A stretch of DNA of 64,000 nucleotides from Calocera cornea HHB12733 (GCA_001632435.1 KV423969.1:53386-117385), one strand, 5' to 3'. Shown: positions 10,151 to 22,685, counted from the stretch's first letter. Program-made: numbers and translations. Notes: generated by a model from the letters alone, not told the origin.

Positions 10151-11141
10151 TTATTTGGATTTCTTATCCGCACCAACGGCAGTTGCCTGCGCCGGGGTTT
10201 CCATCAGACCAACACTAGCCATCAACGGCCTCCCAGGGTGAATGGTGTTCAGCAGCAGGAAGGACAGATATGCAAAGAGTCNNNNNNNNNNNNNNNNNNN
10301 NNNNNNNNNNNNNNNNNNNNNNNNNNNNNNNNNNNNNNNNNNNNNNNNNNNNNNNNNNNNNNNNNNNNNNNNNNNNNNNNNNNNNNNNNNNNNNNNNNNN
10401 NNNNNNNNNNNNNNNNNNNNNNNNNNNNNNNNNNNNNNNNNNNNNNNNNNNNNNNNNNNNNNNNNNNNNNNNNNNNNNNNNNNNNNNNNNNNNNNNNNNN
10501 NNNNNNNNNNNNNNNNNNNNNNNNNNNNNNNNNNNNNNNNNNNNNNNNNNNNNNNNNNNNNNNNNNNNNNNNNNNNNNNNNNNNNNNNNNNNNNNNNNNN
10601 NNNNNNNNNNNNNNNNNNNNNNNNNNNNNNNNNNNNNNNNNNNNNNNNNNNNNNNNNNNNNNNNNNNNNNNNNNNNNNNNNNNNNNNNNNNNNNNNNNNN
10701 NNNNNNNNNNNNNNNNNNNNNNNNNNNNNNNNNNNNNNNNNNNNNNNNNNNNNNNNNNNNNNNNNNNNNNNNNNNNNNNNNNNNNNNNNNNNNNNNNNNN
10801 NNNNNNTCGACACATATGCTTACCTTTCAGTCCAGGGAACACATCACAGATCAGACCGAGTCCCATCGAACCAGTGGCGAAGCCCAGCCTAAGCACCGGG
10901 AACTCAGCGAGTTCCCAAAGGTCTCGTGCAGCCCACTCACCCTTGTATCGTCAGGAAAGCCCAGTGCCCGCCTCTTCGCTTCATGATGATGGGGTGCATA
11001 GGCGACAGCGACAGCGACGTGTACGCCCACACCATGACCGACGCTGCAGCGATCTATAGGTATCATGTCAGTTCTGAGTTGACCATGTTAAGGTGCCATA
11101 CTGACATGGAATAACAATGCTGGGATAGCTTTGAGCGACAT
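10151..11141 (-). CDS. FAR-17a/AIG1-like membrane protein, interrupted by gap
   Basis: Family members are multi-pass membrane proteins. Human AIG1 and ADTRP hydrolyse fatty-acid esters of hydroxy fatty acids with a conserved Thr and His pair. Exon 1 (11141-11102) gives MSLKAIPALLFHV. Exon 2 starts at 11043 and gives an MHPII...GGHWAFLTIQG block, the typical GG-x-W-x-FLT signature. Exon 3 gives LGFATGSMGLGLICDVFPG. A 525-base run of N follows. The last exon (10281-10151) gives an AYLSFLLLNTIHPGR membrane end and a Lys-rich tail. The catalytic residues in the middle cannot be seen. The start and the acceptor of exon 2 are intact, unlike the copy at 1-478. RTA1-like was considered for the tail alone but does not fit the N-terminus. 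Confidence 0.75.
10282..10806. other. assembly gap (525 N)
   Basis: An unbroken run of N. The sequence resumes at 10807 with TCGACACATATGCTTACC, which is also exactly how the window begins at position 1. Confidence 1.
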
Positions 11142-11700
11142 CGATGCAATTATGTAGCAAGAGATGACCACTAGCAGCACTCCAGATGTATGAGAGTATT
11201 GTTGGGCTTGAACAGATTACTCTAGAAGAGGAGGCGTTCTGTCGAAGAGTGAATCAGAAGCGGCAGGGTCGTCTACATAGAACGTCATCACCTTCCCCCG
11301 CTCCTATTCAGTCGCGTTTTTTGCGCCGTCAGCATTCCGGACGCCAGTCCTCCTTCGACGGCGAACGCGCTCCCCGGCGTCGTTCCTCACGACCACTTCC
11401 ATAGACGGCGAGCCCCCTTTCGCGCCGTCTCTACCGCTCCTGTATATCCTTCTAGGCGCTCTGTCGTCTGGACGTTGCTTTTTTCTCCTCGTTTCCTGGC
11501 GCTACCTGTGACCGGGACAACACATGTCGGCAAAAAACCCTCGCTGCACCATTCGCCATTCTCTGTACTCTCTTGTCACACCACTATCTCCCTCCGCCAG
11601 CAAGCGTCTGATACACTTGCACTAATACCTACACTCGTTAACTTTCCGACAATCCGCGACCTTACCGTATCTTTCGCCCACTTCGTTCTCCCGGTATACA
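11142..11700. promoter_or_regulatory. shared upstream region of AIG1-like (-) and palmitoyltransferase (+) genes
   Basis: This 559-base region separates two divergent genes. The left 145 bases are homologous to 342-478. The part next to the palmitoyltransferase is pyrimidine-rich. I see no clear TATA box. Confidence 0.5.
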
Positions 11701-14327
11701 ATGGCTGCACCAAGCGCTCCTTCTCTGCCATCCTCCTCCAATCCTAATTCATATGTCGTTCGCGTTGATCCGCTGAGGATCGACGAACGAGCGACATCGC
11801 CGACAACCGATGCGACGGCCGTGTTCTATGGAAGCCGGTCGAATTCGCCCCTTCGACGCGCTCGCAGTACCTCCAACGCGAGCCGCGGCACCCAGTCCGG
11901 CGACGTCGCCGAACGCGCTCCTTCAATCCGTTCCACTGCTCGGTCGAATAATGCGTCTTCCTCGACCGACAAACTTCTCAATCGACATAATACACAACCA
12001 TATGCATATCCACGTGTTATCAACAATACCGGGACTGTTGGTCCAGTGCCAGCAGCGTCCTTCCATTCCCTCGCTCAAAGCCTGCAACAACCGCAATCAT
12101 CAAGATCCCATACCCCTCACATCCACCCTCATCCGTCCTTCGTCAACGCGCAGCGCACGTCAAACATCTCGAGCACAAGCCGCAAGGTCATCGATCCCAC
12201 ATTTCTCTATCGCCCGCCATCTATAAGCGTATCGCGCTCCGAGAGACCCATTCCCATGAACTCTCTTGGCCGTCATCCATCCGGAAGATCGGCGCACTCT
12301 AATCGATCAGGAGCGAGCGGGTTGCACACATCGAGAAGAAGGGAGAGGATGCTGGAGAACAATCTGCACGGCTACCAGTCCGATGGGTATCTGTCGGATG
12401 GACCGCGCTCTGGCTATGGTTCGGACGGACCTCGTTCCGGTTACGGCTCAGATGGACCTCGTTCTGGATATGGGTCGGATGGGCCGAGGGGTTACGTGTC
12501 GGACACGGGGAGGGTCAGAAGAATGTTGCCGATTGGCCCTGATCGCCCACTGGCCGTGCACAACAGCATGAGTCGCAGGCTAGAGCGGGAGCTACCTCTC
12601 GCGGGAGATAGGCGTAGCTGGGACAATCGCTGGATGGAGCATGTGGAGACGATGGGGATAGGTCGAGTTGCTGGAGAATCGGGGCGGGGTGGGCGGCTGA
12701 CTGATACTGAGGAGGAGCGGAACATCGGCTTCGGCATGATCGTGCCAGACGACAGCCCTCGGATGGATGAACCCAGCTCTCCTCAGGAGCCAGCTCGCTC
12801 TCAGTATGAATCCGAACGCCGATATGGTGGCTCCACGCGCGGCTCGCCCAATGTTCGCACCATCGAATCTCTGCAGGATGAAGACATGACCTCCCAATCT
12901 GGTCCGACACCCAAGAAGCCACACTTTGCACCGCTGCCCCCGCCAGGCTCACGAACCCAAGGCAAGGTGGAATTTTCGTACGGCGACAAGTCCGAGAAAG
13001 CGCATATACCGTTGGCACGGAAAAAGGCAACTGGGCCTAGAAACTACGAGGGGTATCCTTCTCGGAATTCCTTTTTCTGCGGAGGGCATGTCATTATGGG
13101 CGGAGACAACCCCTGGCCATTTATTCTCAGCCTGACTCTCTGTCTATTCATGGCTGGCATCTGGCTTGCCGGGGTGGGCCGAAATTGTGGGGCTGTTTGG
13201 GGCAATCGCGGTTGGGCCGTCCTCGCAGTCGGATGCTATGGGATTGCCCTGGTACTCACAAGCATGCTGCTGACGGTTAGTCTTCGCGTTCGGGTTGTTT
13301 ATTACCCTGGCAACTGATTCTGCAATAGGCTTTTCGCGATCCCGGCATCCTTCCTCGCGATCTCGACCCCGATCCGCCCTATTCAAGTGCGGCACTCGAC
13401 GAAGACGAGCCGATACCCTTACCGCGGGATCTTCGCGCACGTGTCGGAACGTATGCCATCTTCAAACTTAAGGCCCTCGACAATATAGATGACAATATTT
13501 TTCCATCAGCGTACGGGTGAAATTCTGCAGCACCTGCAAAACCTACCGGCCGCCAAGGGCGAGCCATTGCAAAGTGGTATGTCAGCCCTGTCTTGGAGAA
13601 GGTCAGCAGTTTGACAAGTCTTAACCAGTGCGACAACTGTGTCGATGGCATCGACCACCATTGCACATATCTGCACAACTGTGTCGGAAGACGCAACTAC
13701 ACTACATTCATGACATTCCTAATATCAGCGGTACGGATCGTCTTTCTGTTCCCGTGGACCTGTCAATCTCACATGTCTGGTACCTTTCCCCAGGTGCTTA
13801 TGCTGTGCCTTGTCATCGTAACCTCCGCCCTGGAGTTATACAGCTTGTCATACACACATGGCAACTTCGTTAATGCCCTTCGGGTGGAACCGCTAGGAGC
13901 GGTGAGCTTTGCCCTTGGTATCATCGTCATCTGGCCTGTCAGTGCCTTACTTGCGTATCATGTCCGGGTAAGGAATGCCCCTTCTTTAAGCGCTGGTGCC
14001 TCACTGACGCAATTAACTTGGCACAGCTGCAAGTATTGAATATTACAACCGTGGAGCAGGTGCGCTGCATCGGGTTGCTATTCCGTATCCCTGCTAAATA
14101 GAGTTTAGGTCCGGGCACAAGCGCACCGAAGCATGATCCCCGGCCCAGCACCGCCGAATGCGTTCAATCTTGGCCATTGGTATGCGAACGTCGCTGTCGT
14201 CCTGTGTCGCCCAGGTGGATATAGCTGGATAGAGCCTTGGGAGAGGAAAGCCGAGGACATACGGCAAGTTAACCCTGGCTGGCGACAAGACGAATTCGAT
14301 GAACGACAGTGGGGCTTGGCACGGTGA
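11701..14327 (+). CDS. DHHC palmitoyltransferase, Erf2-like
   Basis: It transfers palmitate to cysteines of target proteins; Erf2 relatives act on Ras at the ER or Golgi. I trace seven exons, 11701-13275, 13329-13450, 13510-13576, 13629-13730, 13794-13967, 14027-14059 and 14109-14327, all with GT-AG boundaries in frame. The first 435 residues are a Ser/Arg-rich, probably disordered N-terminus with a repeated SDGPRSGYG unit. Two membrane segments follow ([20 protein letters not shown] and a second ending before FRDPGI). The cysteine-rich domain has [17 protein letters not shown] and [12 protein letters not shown], followed by NCVGRRNY, then two more membrane segments and a PGPAPPNAF tail block typical of Erf2. 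Unusually, DHHC is followed by TYLHNC where most relatives have x-W-x-N-N-C. Confidence 0.92.
12364..12495 (+). repeat. in-frame tandem repeat encoding SDGPRSGYG
   Basis: About four 27-base units within the palmitoyltransferase N-terminus encode SDGPRSGYG with little variation in protein but silent differences in DNA. This suggests the array has been kept for its protein sequence. Confidence 0.85.
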
Positions 14328-16239
14328 ACGATACAGGCGTTGCAGCTGTTTACGATACATTCTACCATTTCTCTTTGTGCTTGTGGTCCGGTTGTGGTCT
14401 AGGACGGAGGGCATGTGTTTCATAAGCTCTCAGCTTCCGGGGCTGTCACGCTAGGTTGGAATCGCTATCAGATTTGTTGAATGGACTTCTCCCGATGATC
14501 AAGGCCCTGTTCGGTTCCGCCCCTCGGTGGAAAGCGTTTTGGCTGATATTGTAGCCAAATGAGGAAAAGCCGCACCATGTGGAGTTTGAGGCGCCCTGAA
14601 TTCCTTATGACGTCCGTTGACAGATGCATTTAGAGGGATAAGGGTCTGGGAAAGGACCCGGCGGAAGAAGTGCGCAGCAGTCGAAGGAGGGCTCTGTAAA
14701 GAGAACATGACCGTGGAACATGAGACCTGCCCAATCGAGATGTGATTAGCTGACGTGATGACTAATGCTGAATGAGAGGGGCAGTTGGCGGCTTGCGGAA
14801 GGGGTGGGAAGGCTGGAGAGTCGCGGGATTGAAATGGTTGTCAAACATCTGTGATATCACGCACAACAACATGCTGTCCCTTGCCTCCCTGCGGGCCAGC
14901 GAGATGGATTCCATGGGAAACCAAGCGAAAGGGGTCTAAGGGTAGGTGCGCCTCTCTTCCCCTCGTTTCTAAACCCGTGTGGGCGGTCCTAAGAGGGGGG
15001 GGGGAGGTGCCACCCCGTGAAGTTTCCTGCAATCGTTTCCGTTGGTCAAGATTCGAAGGGGACGTGTGAGAAGTATGCCGTGAGCAATGGAAACCACGCG
15101 TCTCTTCCGGCGGCCGGCACGGCCGGCACTCGGTCACCATTGCACCCGCGCTGCTTCCGCTGGAGGGATGCCGAGGGTGCCGAAGTGACAAGTCAGCAGG
15201 GCGGAGACAAACGTGGGGGCGAACCCAAGACCATGTTACCGTCCCGCTCTCAGCCCACCGCCGTCCCATCTCAATCGGACAATCCTCGCGGTGACGTCTT
15301 CGATAGCGGGCGTGCCTGAGCCCAGCACATGCTCATGCACATGCATCAGACGAGCAACCTCTGCGATGATTCAGACCCAGCTTTAGCGAGAAACAGCCTG
15401 CCCATCGATCTTGGTCTCTGGATTTGGTCTCCCCCATTTCCCGCCCAGTCCACCTCCTCATCTTCACGACTTCAGGGGGTCAGCTTGCCGCAGTCAGCAG
15501 ACACGTCTGAGTAAGAGTAAATCATAGTTTTCACGGTAGAGCTGCTTATAAGACTTTCTTTTCTTTTCCTTTCTTCAGCCTCGGTTCAGCGGTCAGCGCG
15601 CGTCTTTATTTACCGTATATTCCGCCCTCATTCTTTGTGTACCCCGTCATCGTCCCCTTTTTCAGGGTCTGCCCCATTCTGAACGCCCGTGCACGAGCCA
15701 CAACTCAGCTTGCCCCGTGTGCGCCGACCACGGCCGAAAGAGACCTGTCGCATACCGGTGCCCGGTGCTGGGATTGACTCTTGTCCCCAGCCCCTAAAAG
15801 GGATCAAGCTTGGGCGTGAGGGTGACGTTATCGGGGTGAGATTGCTCAGCACCGCATTTTCGGTGTCATTTCTCACCGTTCGTACCCAAGCGCTCCGTCT
15901 CGCTCGGCCCGTGCTCCCCCAAGTGGACCACACTCGTGCGAGCTCGTCCAATCACTGCCCGACGTCCGACAATCCGAACTATCCCCCCGTCCCATCCCCA
16001 CGCTTTGTGCCACCCAACCCCCGAAACCGGCCGCCACCCTCCGGGCCCCCCTGGTTGTTGTATACACTGCGGCTTGCAGCCACCGAGCGACGAGCCCACA
16101 ACCCGACCCGACCCACCCATTTCGCTCACTCACACGGTCCCCCCCCCTCCGCGCCCGCCGTCCCAAGGCCGAAAAAGTTGCGATCCGCCCGCCGGATCAG
16201 AGTCAATTGGGCTCATTTCCGAATACGCTGTGCGCCTAA
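14328..16239. other. 1.9-kb intergenic region, leader of the Zn2Cys6 gene
   Basis: I see no gene here. Open frames such as the one over 14841-15269 have no recognisable content and no intron pattern. A CTTATAAGAC box near 15545 followed by a TTTCTTTTC-rich tract is a reasonable core promoter for the downstream regulator, which would give it a leader of about 650 bases. The long plus-strand frame over 15689-16633 is a by-product of CCC-rich sequence. Confidence 0.5.
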
Positions 16240-19200
16240 ATGCACGGGACCGCTCAACGGGGCACGACGCCGCCGCCCGCCGTCACCACTGCTGCCGCCC
16301 CTCCTGTCCTGCCCCTCCCATCTGCGGGACCAACACGATTTCCCTCTGGTGGCGCGACGGCCTCCTCCGACCCAAACGCTTTGTCCGCTCCTTCCTCTGC
16401 TCCGTCCACCAGGGAGCCCGTCTACACGAGTAGTGACCGAGAGAGGACGACCCCGCCCTCGTCCCGAGTCGACGACAGACGCTACCTCGAGCCCTCCTCG
16501 CCCAACTCTGCGCATCTCCCCGCCATCTCGCATGCGAGGGCTGGTCCATCACCTATGTCGTCCTCCCACAATGCTGGTAACCCGCCCCACCCCTCTGGCG
16601 GACACCAGCATCCGCATCCAGGGGCTCCGGTGAGGCAGCTCTCCAACCCTGGATACGGCGCTCCGCCTCAGGGCCACTATGCCACCTCGAACGGCGCAGT
16701 GATGCACTCGCAGCTCGGTTACGCCTCCCAAAATCCTGCTTACAGCCATGTGCAAAGCCAGCAGGCGTACGGCCCCTCTACGGGCTCGCCGTCCATCACG
16801 AGCAGCGCGCAGCAGTTTGCGTATGCCCCGATGCACAGTCCGGTCTCCTACGCTCCCGCCGCCCCACAAAGGGTCCCCTCCCAAACATCAGCGTACAACT
16901 ACCCCAGTTACGCGTCCCCGTACGGCGCACAAGTGGCTCGCGCCACCCAGTCCCCCACTGAGCTTCAGTCGCCCATGGGTACCGGTGGGCGTTATCCAAT
17001 GCACCCCAGCCCCGCCGAGATTCCTCAGTCGCATACCCCAAACCTGGGGCAGCCCAAGAATCGCAAACGAAAGTCGATTGGCGACAAGGGCGGTGACAGC
17101 CCCGAAGACGAGGGTTCGCCGGGTGACATGACTCCTGGAGGCTCCGCTGCAGACAGGGCATCGAAGAGAACAAAGACGCAGAGGGCATGCGATCCTTGCA
17201 GACGAAAGAAAATTCGGTGCGTAAATATGCTGTAGAGTTCCGTGGCTGGTTCTCATAAACTGAGCAGGTGCGACATACTGGCCGACACCGAGCCACCACA
17301 TTGTCAACACTGTAAACAATACGGATTCGATTGTACATTCTTCCTCCCTATCACCGAGACGCGCTTCAAGAAGAAGAAGGAGATGGAAGAGGCGGCAAAG
17401 GCCAAGGAGCAGGTCGAGTCCTTGAAAGAAGACGATCCTTCGCGCTCTCCCGTAACCAAAGAGAGTCAAATCAGGGGCGATGTCAAGATCTACGGTACAT
17501 ATCCAGTTCTCCGAATTGTGCCTCTCTCACGCTTATAGCAGGACCCACGTCGTTACATTACTTGGTTCACGCGACGAACAACGTGCCTCGTCAAGCCTTT
17601 GATCGCTATGATACTCGTTGGAATGTCTCTCTGAAAATTGGGCCCAAAGGCGATGGCTTCATCCATGTGAATGAGCCAGAGCCAAACCCAACGGACGAAG
17701 AAGGCGTGAAGAGAGAGTCAGAAGCGATCAGAGAGCTCGACAGGACGACGATGGAGGAACTCATCAACAAGTACTTCCTGGAAGTATATCCGTACTTCCC
17801 GGTCTTGACCAAAGAAGAGTTCATTGACCAAGTGGAGACGTTCCCGGATGAGCGCTTCTTGTTGTACGCTGTGGCGCTGGCGTCTGCGAGCCGTCGCGGC
17901 ATCTCGCAAGACCAGTTTGAGTCCCTTCGCTCCACGCTGAATCACATCATGCGTGGCCAAGATACGTTGTCCGTCTCGAACGTGCCTAACGTGCAGGGCC
18001 TGTTGATCATGCAGCTGTGTTTTGATACGCATGCTACGTACATGACTCAGCCCTCAACGGCCAACTACCTACGAACCGGCTCCGTGAGCACATACACATT
18101 TCGCCACGTAGGGCGAGTTTGCTGACCACGTGAATTACGTAGGCTATACGAATGGTTGGTCTGATCCTGATGAGCATAAGATGACGATCTAAGAGTGATT
18201 TCTAGGCACAGGATATGGGCATGCACCGTGCTGAGTCCGGTGCGATTAAGCATTACCTCAACCGTCGTCGTCGTGTATGGGCGTGCGCCCTCATCGTTGA
18301 CAGATGGCAAGCGGTTTGATAGTCGATGTTATTGTGACGCTTACATGGTCTCTAGGATGGCGGCAGCCATGGGTCACCCATACATGATTGATAGGCTTGA
18401 TTGCGACGTGCGACTTCCAACAGAGGAACCGATCGAGGAAGGCAAGGAGCGACCTCTTGCTTACCTCGGCCAGATGGTGCAGCTTTCCCTCATCCTTGGC
18501 GATGTTCTCAAGACGATCTATGGGTACGTCGTGTCGTTTAAAGCTGCTCAGACTTCGCTCACTCATGTTCATGAAGCCCTACGGGAATCGATAAGGCTAA
18601 AGATGAAGAGCTTGAAGGTATTGTCAGGCGACTGGACGAATGGAAGGAAAACTGCCCAGAGGACATGCAGTTCTCCGTTGACACGAAGTCTATCCATGCC
18701 GGTACGTCCCTGTGTGCGAATGGGTTCATCCGCTAATTGATGTCTGTTCAGGCATCCTGCACATTATGCACACCTGCATCTCGATCATTTTCTGGCGAGT
18801 GTTCATGCGCATCACCTATAGATGCCCGGTACACATCAAGTTCAGTCTGACCGTGGAGCGGTGGACATCACTCGTGCGTGCGTCCAAGGATGCCGTAGCC
18901 TGGTTCTGCGAGAATACGCATACCTATGACTTGTGGTGGGTTATATCCTATAACCTGATCTCCATTTCCCTTTGTTTGGTAAGCGCACCTACAGGCATGG
19001 TTGACGTACGATTTGCTTACGCGACGTTATAAAAAGTTCCAGACCTGGACCAGGAGGAAAGATGCTGAGGCTGCAGAGTCTCTCAAGAGGCTCCGGGACG
19101 CGACGCAGGAATGCGAAAACAGTATGGGAACTGAACAGCAGAAGAGCCGCCGGAAGGTCTGTATTGTTCATCAAGAGCGTTGAGACTTGTGCTGATTGGC

Positions 19201-19962
19201 CGAATAGACATCTGAGCTTATATCACTTCTATATGAGGCCACCCAAACGGCCGGCTCCGAGAAAGGAGAAAAGGCAATCCTGAATCCGACGGCAGGCGTA
19301 GCACTCAGGGAACAGGCAACACCTATGGTATTCAAGCGCGATGGGAGCAGGCCAGGCGGTGGAGTCTACGTTCTTGACAAGGCAGCCGATCTACAGAAGC
19401 ATAAAGATCTCCCGCCAGGGACCTTCTTGGTCGAGGAACGAGCCGCGCCCCGTCGTGTGGACGACAATACGTCACCTTCTTCGCAAGGCACCGGGTCGCA
19501 GGTTGGGCCATCGATCACCATGAACCCAGTCAACTATGCTGGCGGTGACAGCTCCGCTCAGCTGGACTTCCTTGGGGCATATATGAACCCCATGCCCAGC
19601 ATGAACATGGTGGCCCAGGGCAATCCTGCTGACATATCGACTGGCATGGAGAACCTGAATCCTGTCCTTGCGATGTCCGATCAGGGCTCCCAGCAAGTCA
19701 CCCTGATCAACACACTCGGTCAGGATCTGTCAGAATTCGGCAATATTGCTATGAGCGATGCTTCCCTGTTCGCTGACAGTCTGCCTTCCCACTGGAGTAA
19801 GCTCTGCCTCCCATATGAGTAACTTTCACTTATGCATAACTAGCGACAGACTGGGGAGTTTATTTCTCCGGCAATCGCCAGTTCCAACAGGGGTACCAGT
19901 TCGGTCCAGAAGGTGCACCGACTGGACAAAATCCGATGAATATGCAGCCCCCCACTCAGTAG
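16240..19962 (+). CDS. Zn2Cys6 transcription factor with fungal-specific domain
   Basis: A nuclear DNA-binding regulator whose target genes are unknown. The first 300 residues are Pro/Ser/Gln/Tyr-rich. A basic stretch (PKNRKRKSIG) and then RACDPCRRKKIRC begin the binuclear zinc cluster, with spacing CX2CX6CX10CX2CX6C. An intron splits it before CDILADTE. It is followed by a FLPITETRFKKKK linker. The middle region (TMEELINKYFLEVYPYFPVL, then LLYAVALASASRRG and CALIVDRW-like segments) is the fungal transcription factor domain. Many short introns interrupt it between 18090 and 19210. The last exon ends GQNPMNMQPPTQ at the stop 19960-19962. The start at 16240 is the first ATG in frame. I cannot assign a named subfamily. 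Confidence 0.88.
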
Positions 19963-20670
19963 GCTGCGAAGTAGCGCGCTCACCGGTTGCCTGAGAGCTG
20001 GTCTCGCCGTGTCGAATGGAAGGACGGTCACAGCATTGCGTTCCGAAAACCCCTCCTGTGTCGTTATTGTCATGTATCCGGCTCAACCCGTGTTTCTATA
20101 GTAGATAGCGCGATGTTACCGTCATCCACGCATGTAGTTTCGCGATTCTTGAGGGTATAATAGATGTGTTTCTCTCGAGCTTCGGCTATCGGAACTTCCT
20201 GGAAGTCCGACGGTCTTCTGCAAACAGCCAGCGATGCTTCTTTACACGTTCACCGCGAGCTCAACGACGGGGATCAATGAGGCATTCTCCACATAGTCTG
20301 GACGAACGTTCATGTGATCCGCACTGCTCTGCGCTGGCACGTGCTCTGCAACTCGCGTCGGCGCGCCTCATTGAATGGCAGACTCTGCTCTCCACGCGAG
20401 ACACTCAACAATGAAGCGCATGAATGCCATGTCGCGGGCTGTTCACTTCACACGCAGCAGGCCCCTAGCTCTCCTATCGGCGCTTCTTTGGTCCTCCGTT
20501 TCCCCAGATAGGAGATGACTCTTCGCTCCGTTGTCTTGCTGCTGCATGGAACGGGGTGCTTCTTCAGCCTTGGTTCATATGCCTCTGCCTCGAGTTATTA
20601 TTAGTTCTGCTACTCGAGGAGCCGTATAAACCTCAGCCAGACGTTTTGCTACGGAGGTGGCTCCCCCAAC

Positions 20671-21770
20671 ATGCTCGCCCTCAGAGTGCTCTTCGGTCTC
20701 TTCGTTCTGCCCAATGCTCTTGCCTGGGGCAATGACGGTCATGAAACTATTGGTGTGTGGTATTCGACACAGCATCATCTGGATGATGACGGATCGTGAT
20801 AGGCTACATCGCCCAGGCATTTTTGAGTTAGTGCATCTCCGCGCCCATAAAACGTGGCATGACATTTCTCCAGCCTCGGGTGCACTTTCGTTCGTCCAGG
20901 AGTATCTCGACTCGTCGTACGACGGCCAACTCGGACCCGCTGCGATCTGGGCAGACTCGGTCAAGTACGAGAAGGCGTATGAATGGTATGTTATTGTGTC
21001 CAAGTAGAGATTCCCGAGGCTATGACTCCCTGCAGGAGCCAGCCCTACCATTTCGTGGATGCTATGGACTCGCCCCTGTCCGGTTCTTGCTCGGTTGAAG
21101 AGACCCGCGATTGCGGCAGTGACGGGTGTATCCGTGTGTACTGGGCCGTCCCCATTGCCCACCATACTGAGTGACCTTCCTATGCCTAGTGACTGCCATC
21201 GCGAACTACACGAAGCGGATCACGGAGACGTCGCTGTCCAAGACGCAGCGGGACGAGGCACTCAAGTTCCTCACACACTTCCTGGGGGACGTGACCCAGC
21301 CCTTGCACTGCGAGAACTACGAGGTGGGCGGGAACGACATCGACGTGACGTTCAACGGGGACAGCGACAACCTGCACAGCGTGTGGGACACGGGCATGAT
21401 CGAGCTCAACCTCAAGGCCAACTACGACAACAGCGTGACCGAGTATGCTGACGCGCTGGTGACGCGGATCAAGAGTGGGGACCTGAAGAGCCAGGCGCCG
21501 AGCTGGATCAGCTGTGTGAACCCGACGGAGAAGCTCGACAGCAGGGCGACCATCTCCCCGCTCGAGTGCCCGATCGAGTGGGCGCGGGACTCGAACGCGT
21601 ACGACTGCAGCTACGTGTTCCGGTACACGAAGGGCTCGGATCTGGTCAAGACGAGCTACTACACCGGCGCGATCCCGATTATTGATGTGCAGCTCGCGAA
21701 GGGCGGGTACCGGCTCGCCGCTTGGCTGAATACGCTGTTTGACGGGTCGTCGGGGCTGCCGAGCAAGTAA
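20671..21770 (+). CDS. S1/P1-type nuclease, secreted
   Basis: A zinc-dependent single-strand nuclease and 3'-nucleotidase family. The signal peptide MLALRVLFGLFVLPNALA is followed directly by WGNDGHE, so the mature protein starts with the Trp that ligates zinc in this family. Other zinc ligands appear in order: HFVDAMD, THFLGDVTQPLHC and HSVWDTGM. I trace four introns; the exons join at HETIG|YIAQAFL, FL|TSGALSF, YEW|SQPYHF and DGCI|TAIANY. The length after splicing is about 300 residues, as expected. The coding sequence is GC-rich with few rare codons. It likely serves extracellular nucleic acid scavenging. Confidence 0.92.
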
Positions 21771-21930
21771 AGTGTCGGCGAAACAAGCTTAGGGCTGATG
21801 GGACAAAGGTCACTACTGAAATGAACCACGGGTTGAAGGGATAAATGCGTCTGTTTCGTCTTGCAATACATAGATACATGCTGTCGTACTACCTCCTTGC
21901 TTGATTTGAATGCCACCGCCTTGTGCCTGC

Positions 21931-22685
21931 TCAGCCGACTCTCAACCCGAGCATGAGCCCAGCGACAAACGAGGCCCTCTGCTGGAAGTCGGCGAGGAGG
22001 AAGTCGACGAGCCAGTTCCAGAGGCTCACGAGCGTCGGCGGGTGCCTGACCCCGTCCGGGCCCGTGCTCGTGAACAGGCTGTCGTACCGCGCGGACATCT
22101 TGTCCCAGTTGACGCTGATCAGGGAGAGGGAGTTGAAGTACTTTATTCGGACGTCAGTGAGTGCTGCTGTGCAGGGGGGGAAGGGCGCACCTGGAGCAGG
22201 ACGAAGATGCCCCCGAGGAGGAAGGCAAGCATCTTAGCGCCCTTTTTGATGAAGACGCCTGCGCAGATACCGCATACGGCGCCGAAGGAGAGCTCGTAGA
22301 CGTTTATCATTGACTGGGGCGCAGGAGGGGACGGGGCCGCCACGGGCCGAGGGGCCGTTGGGGGAGCTGAGGGGGGTCAGCTCGATTGATGTTGGAACAC
22401 GGACGAGGACGCACCTTCACAGAGCACTGGGCGCTTCAGGAACGGCGATGCGCCCATGACAGCCGCGCTAGCGAGCCCCATGACTGGGAGCGACCACCTT
22501 CCAGATGAGCCATACGATGGCCTGGCGCGAGCGGCCGCAGCGGTCGTGTAGCCGGCTCGAGACGCATTGGGGCGGAATGCGTGCCTCGCGCTCGCTGCCC
22601 ATGTCGCGCGGGTGGGCGCCGTGAACGTCGTGAATCCCGTTGGGTGGAAGGCCGCCCTCAAGAAGCTGGATGGGAACATGATCAC
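21931..22685 (-). CDS. FUN14 family protein, mitochondrial
   Basis: FUN14 proteins sit in the mitochondrial outer membrane; animal FUNDC1 is a mitophagy receptor. Three exons are traced. Exon 1 gives an Arg/Ala/Ser-rich N-terminus that could target mitochondria. Exon 2 (acceptor CCCCCTCAG) carries the family core YELSFGAVCGICAGVFIKKG followed by a FLLGGIFVLLQ membrane segment. Exon 3 begins YFNSLSLISVNWDKM and ends in the AGLMLGLRVG membrane tail. Gly residues of the FGAxxGxxAG core are intact. The start is 22685 (MIMFPSS); 22679 is an equally good second ATG. It is divergent from the Sac2-type gene, with 292 bases between starts. Confidence 0.88.

Noticed and set aside
10151..10281. RTA1-like protein for the exon ending in NTIHPGR
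   Set aside because: The N-terminal exons carry the GG-x-W-x-FLT signature of the FAR-17a/AIG1 family, which explains the whole gene better.
10076..11059. Open frames of over 200 codons through 10151-11059 on both strands
   Set aside because: They exist only because the 525 N bases contain no stop codons.
15689..16633. 314-codon plus-strand frame before the Zn2Cys6 gene
   Set aside because: Composed almost wholly of Pro, Ser and Arg from CCC-rich DNA, and it ends inside the regulator's first exon in a different frame.
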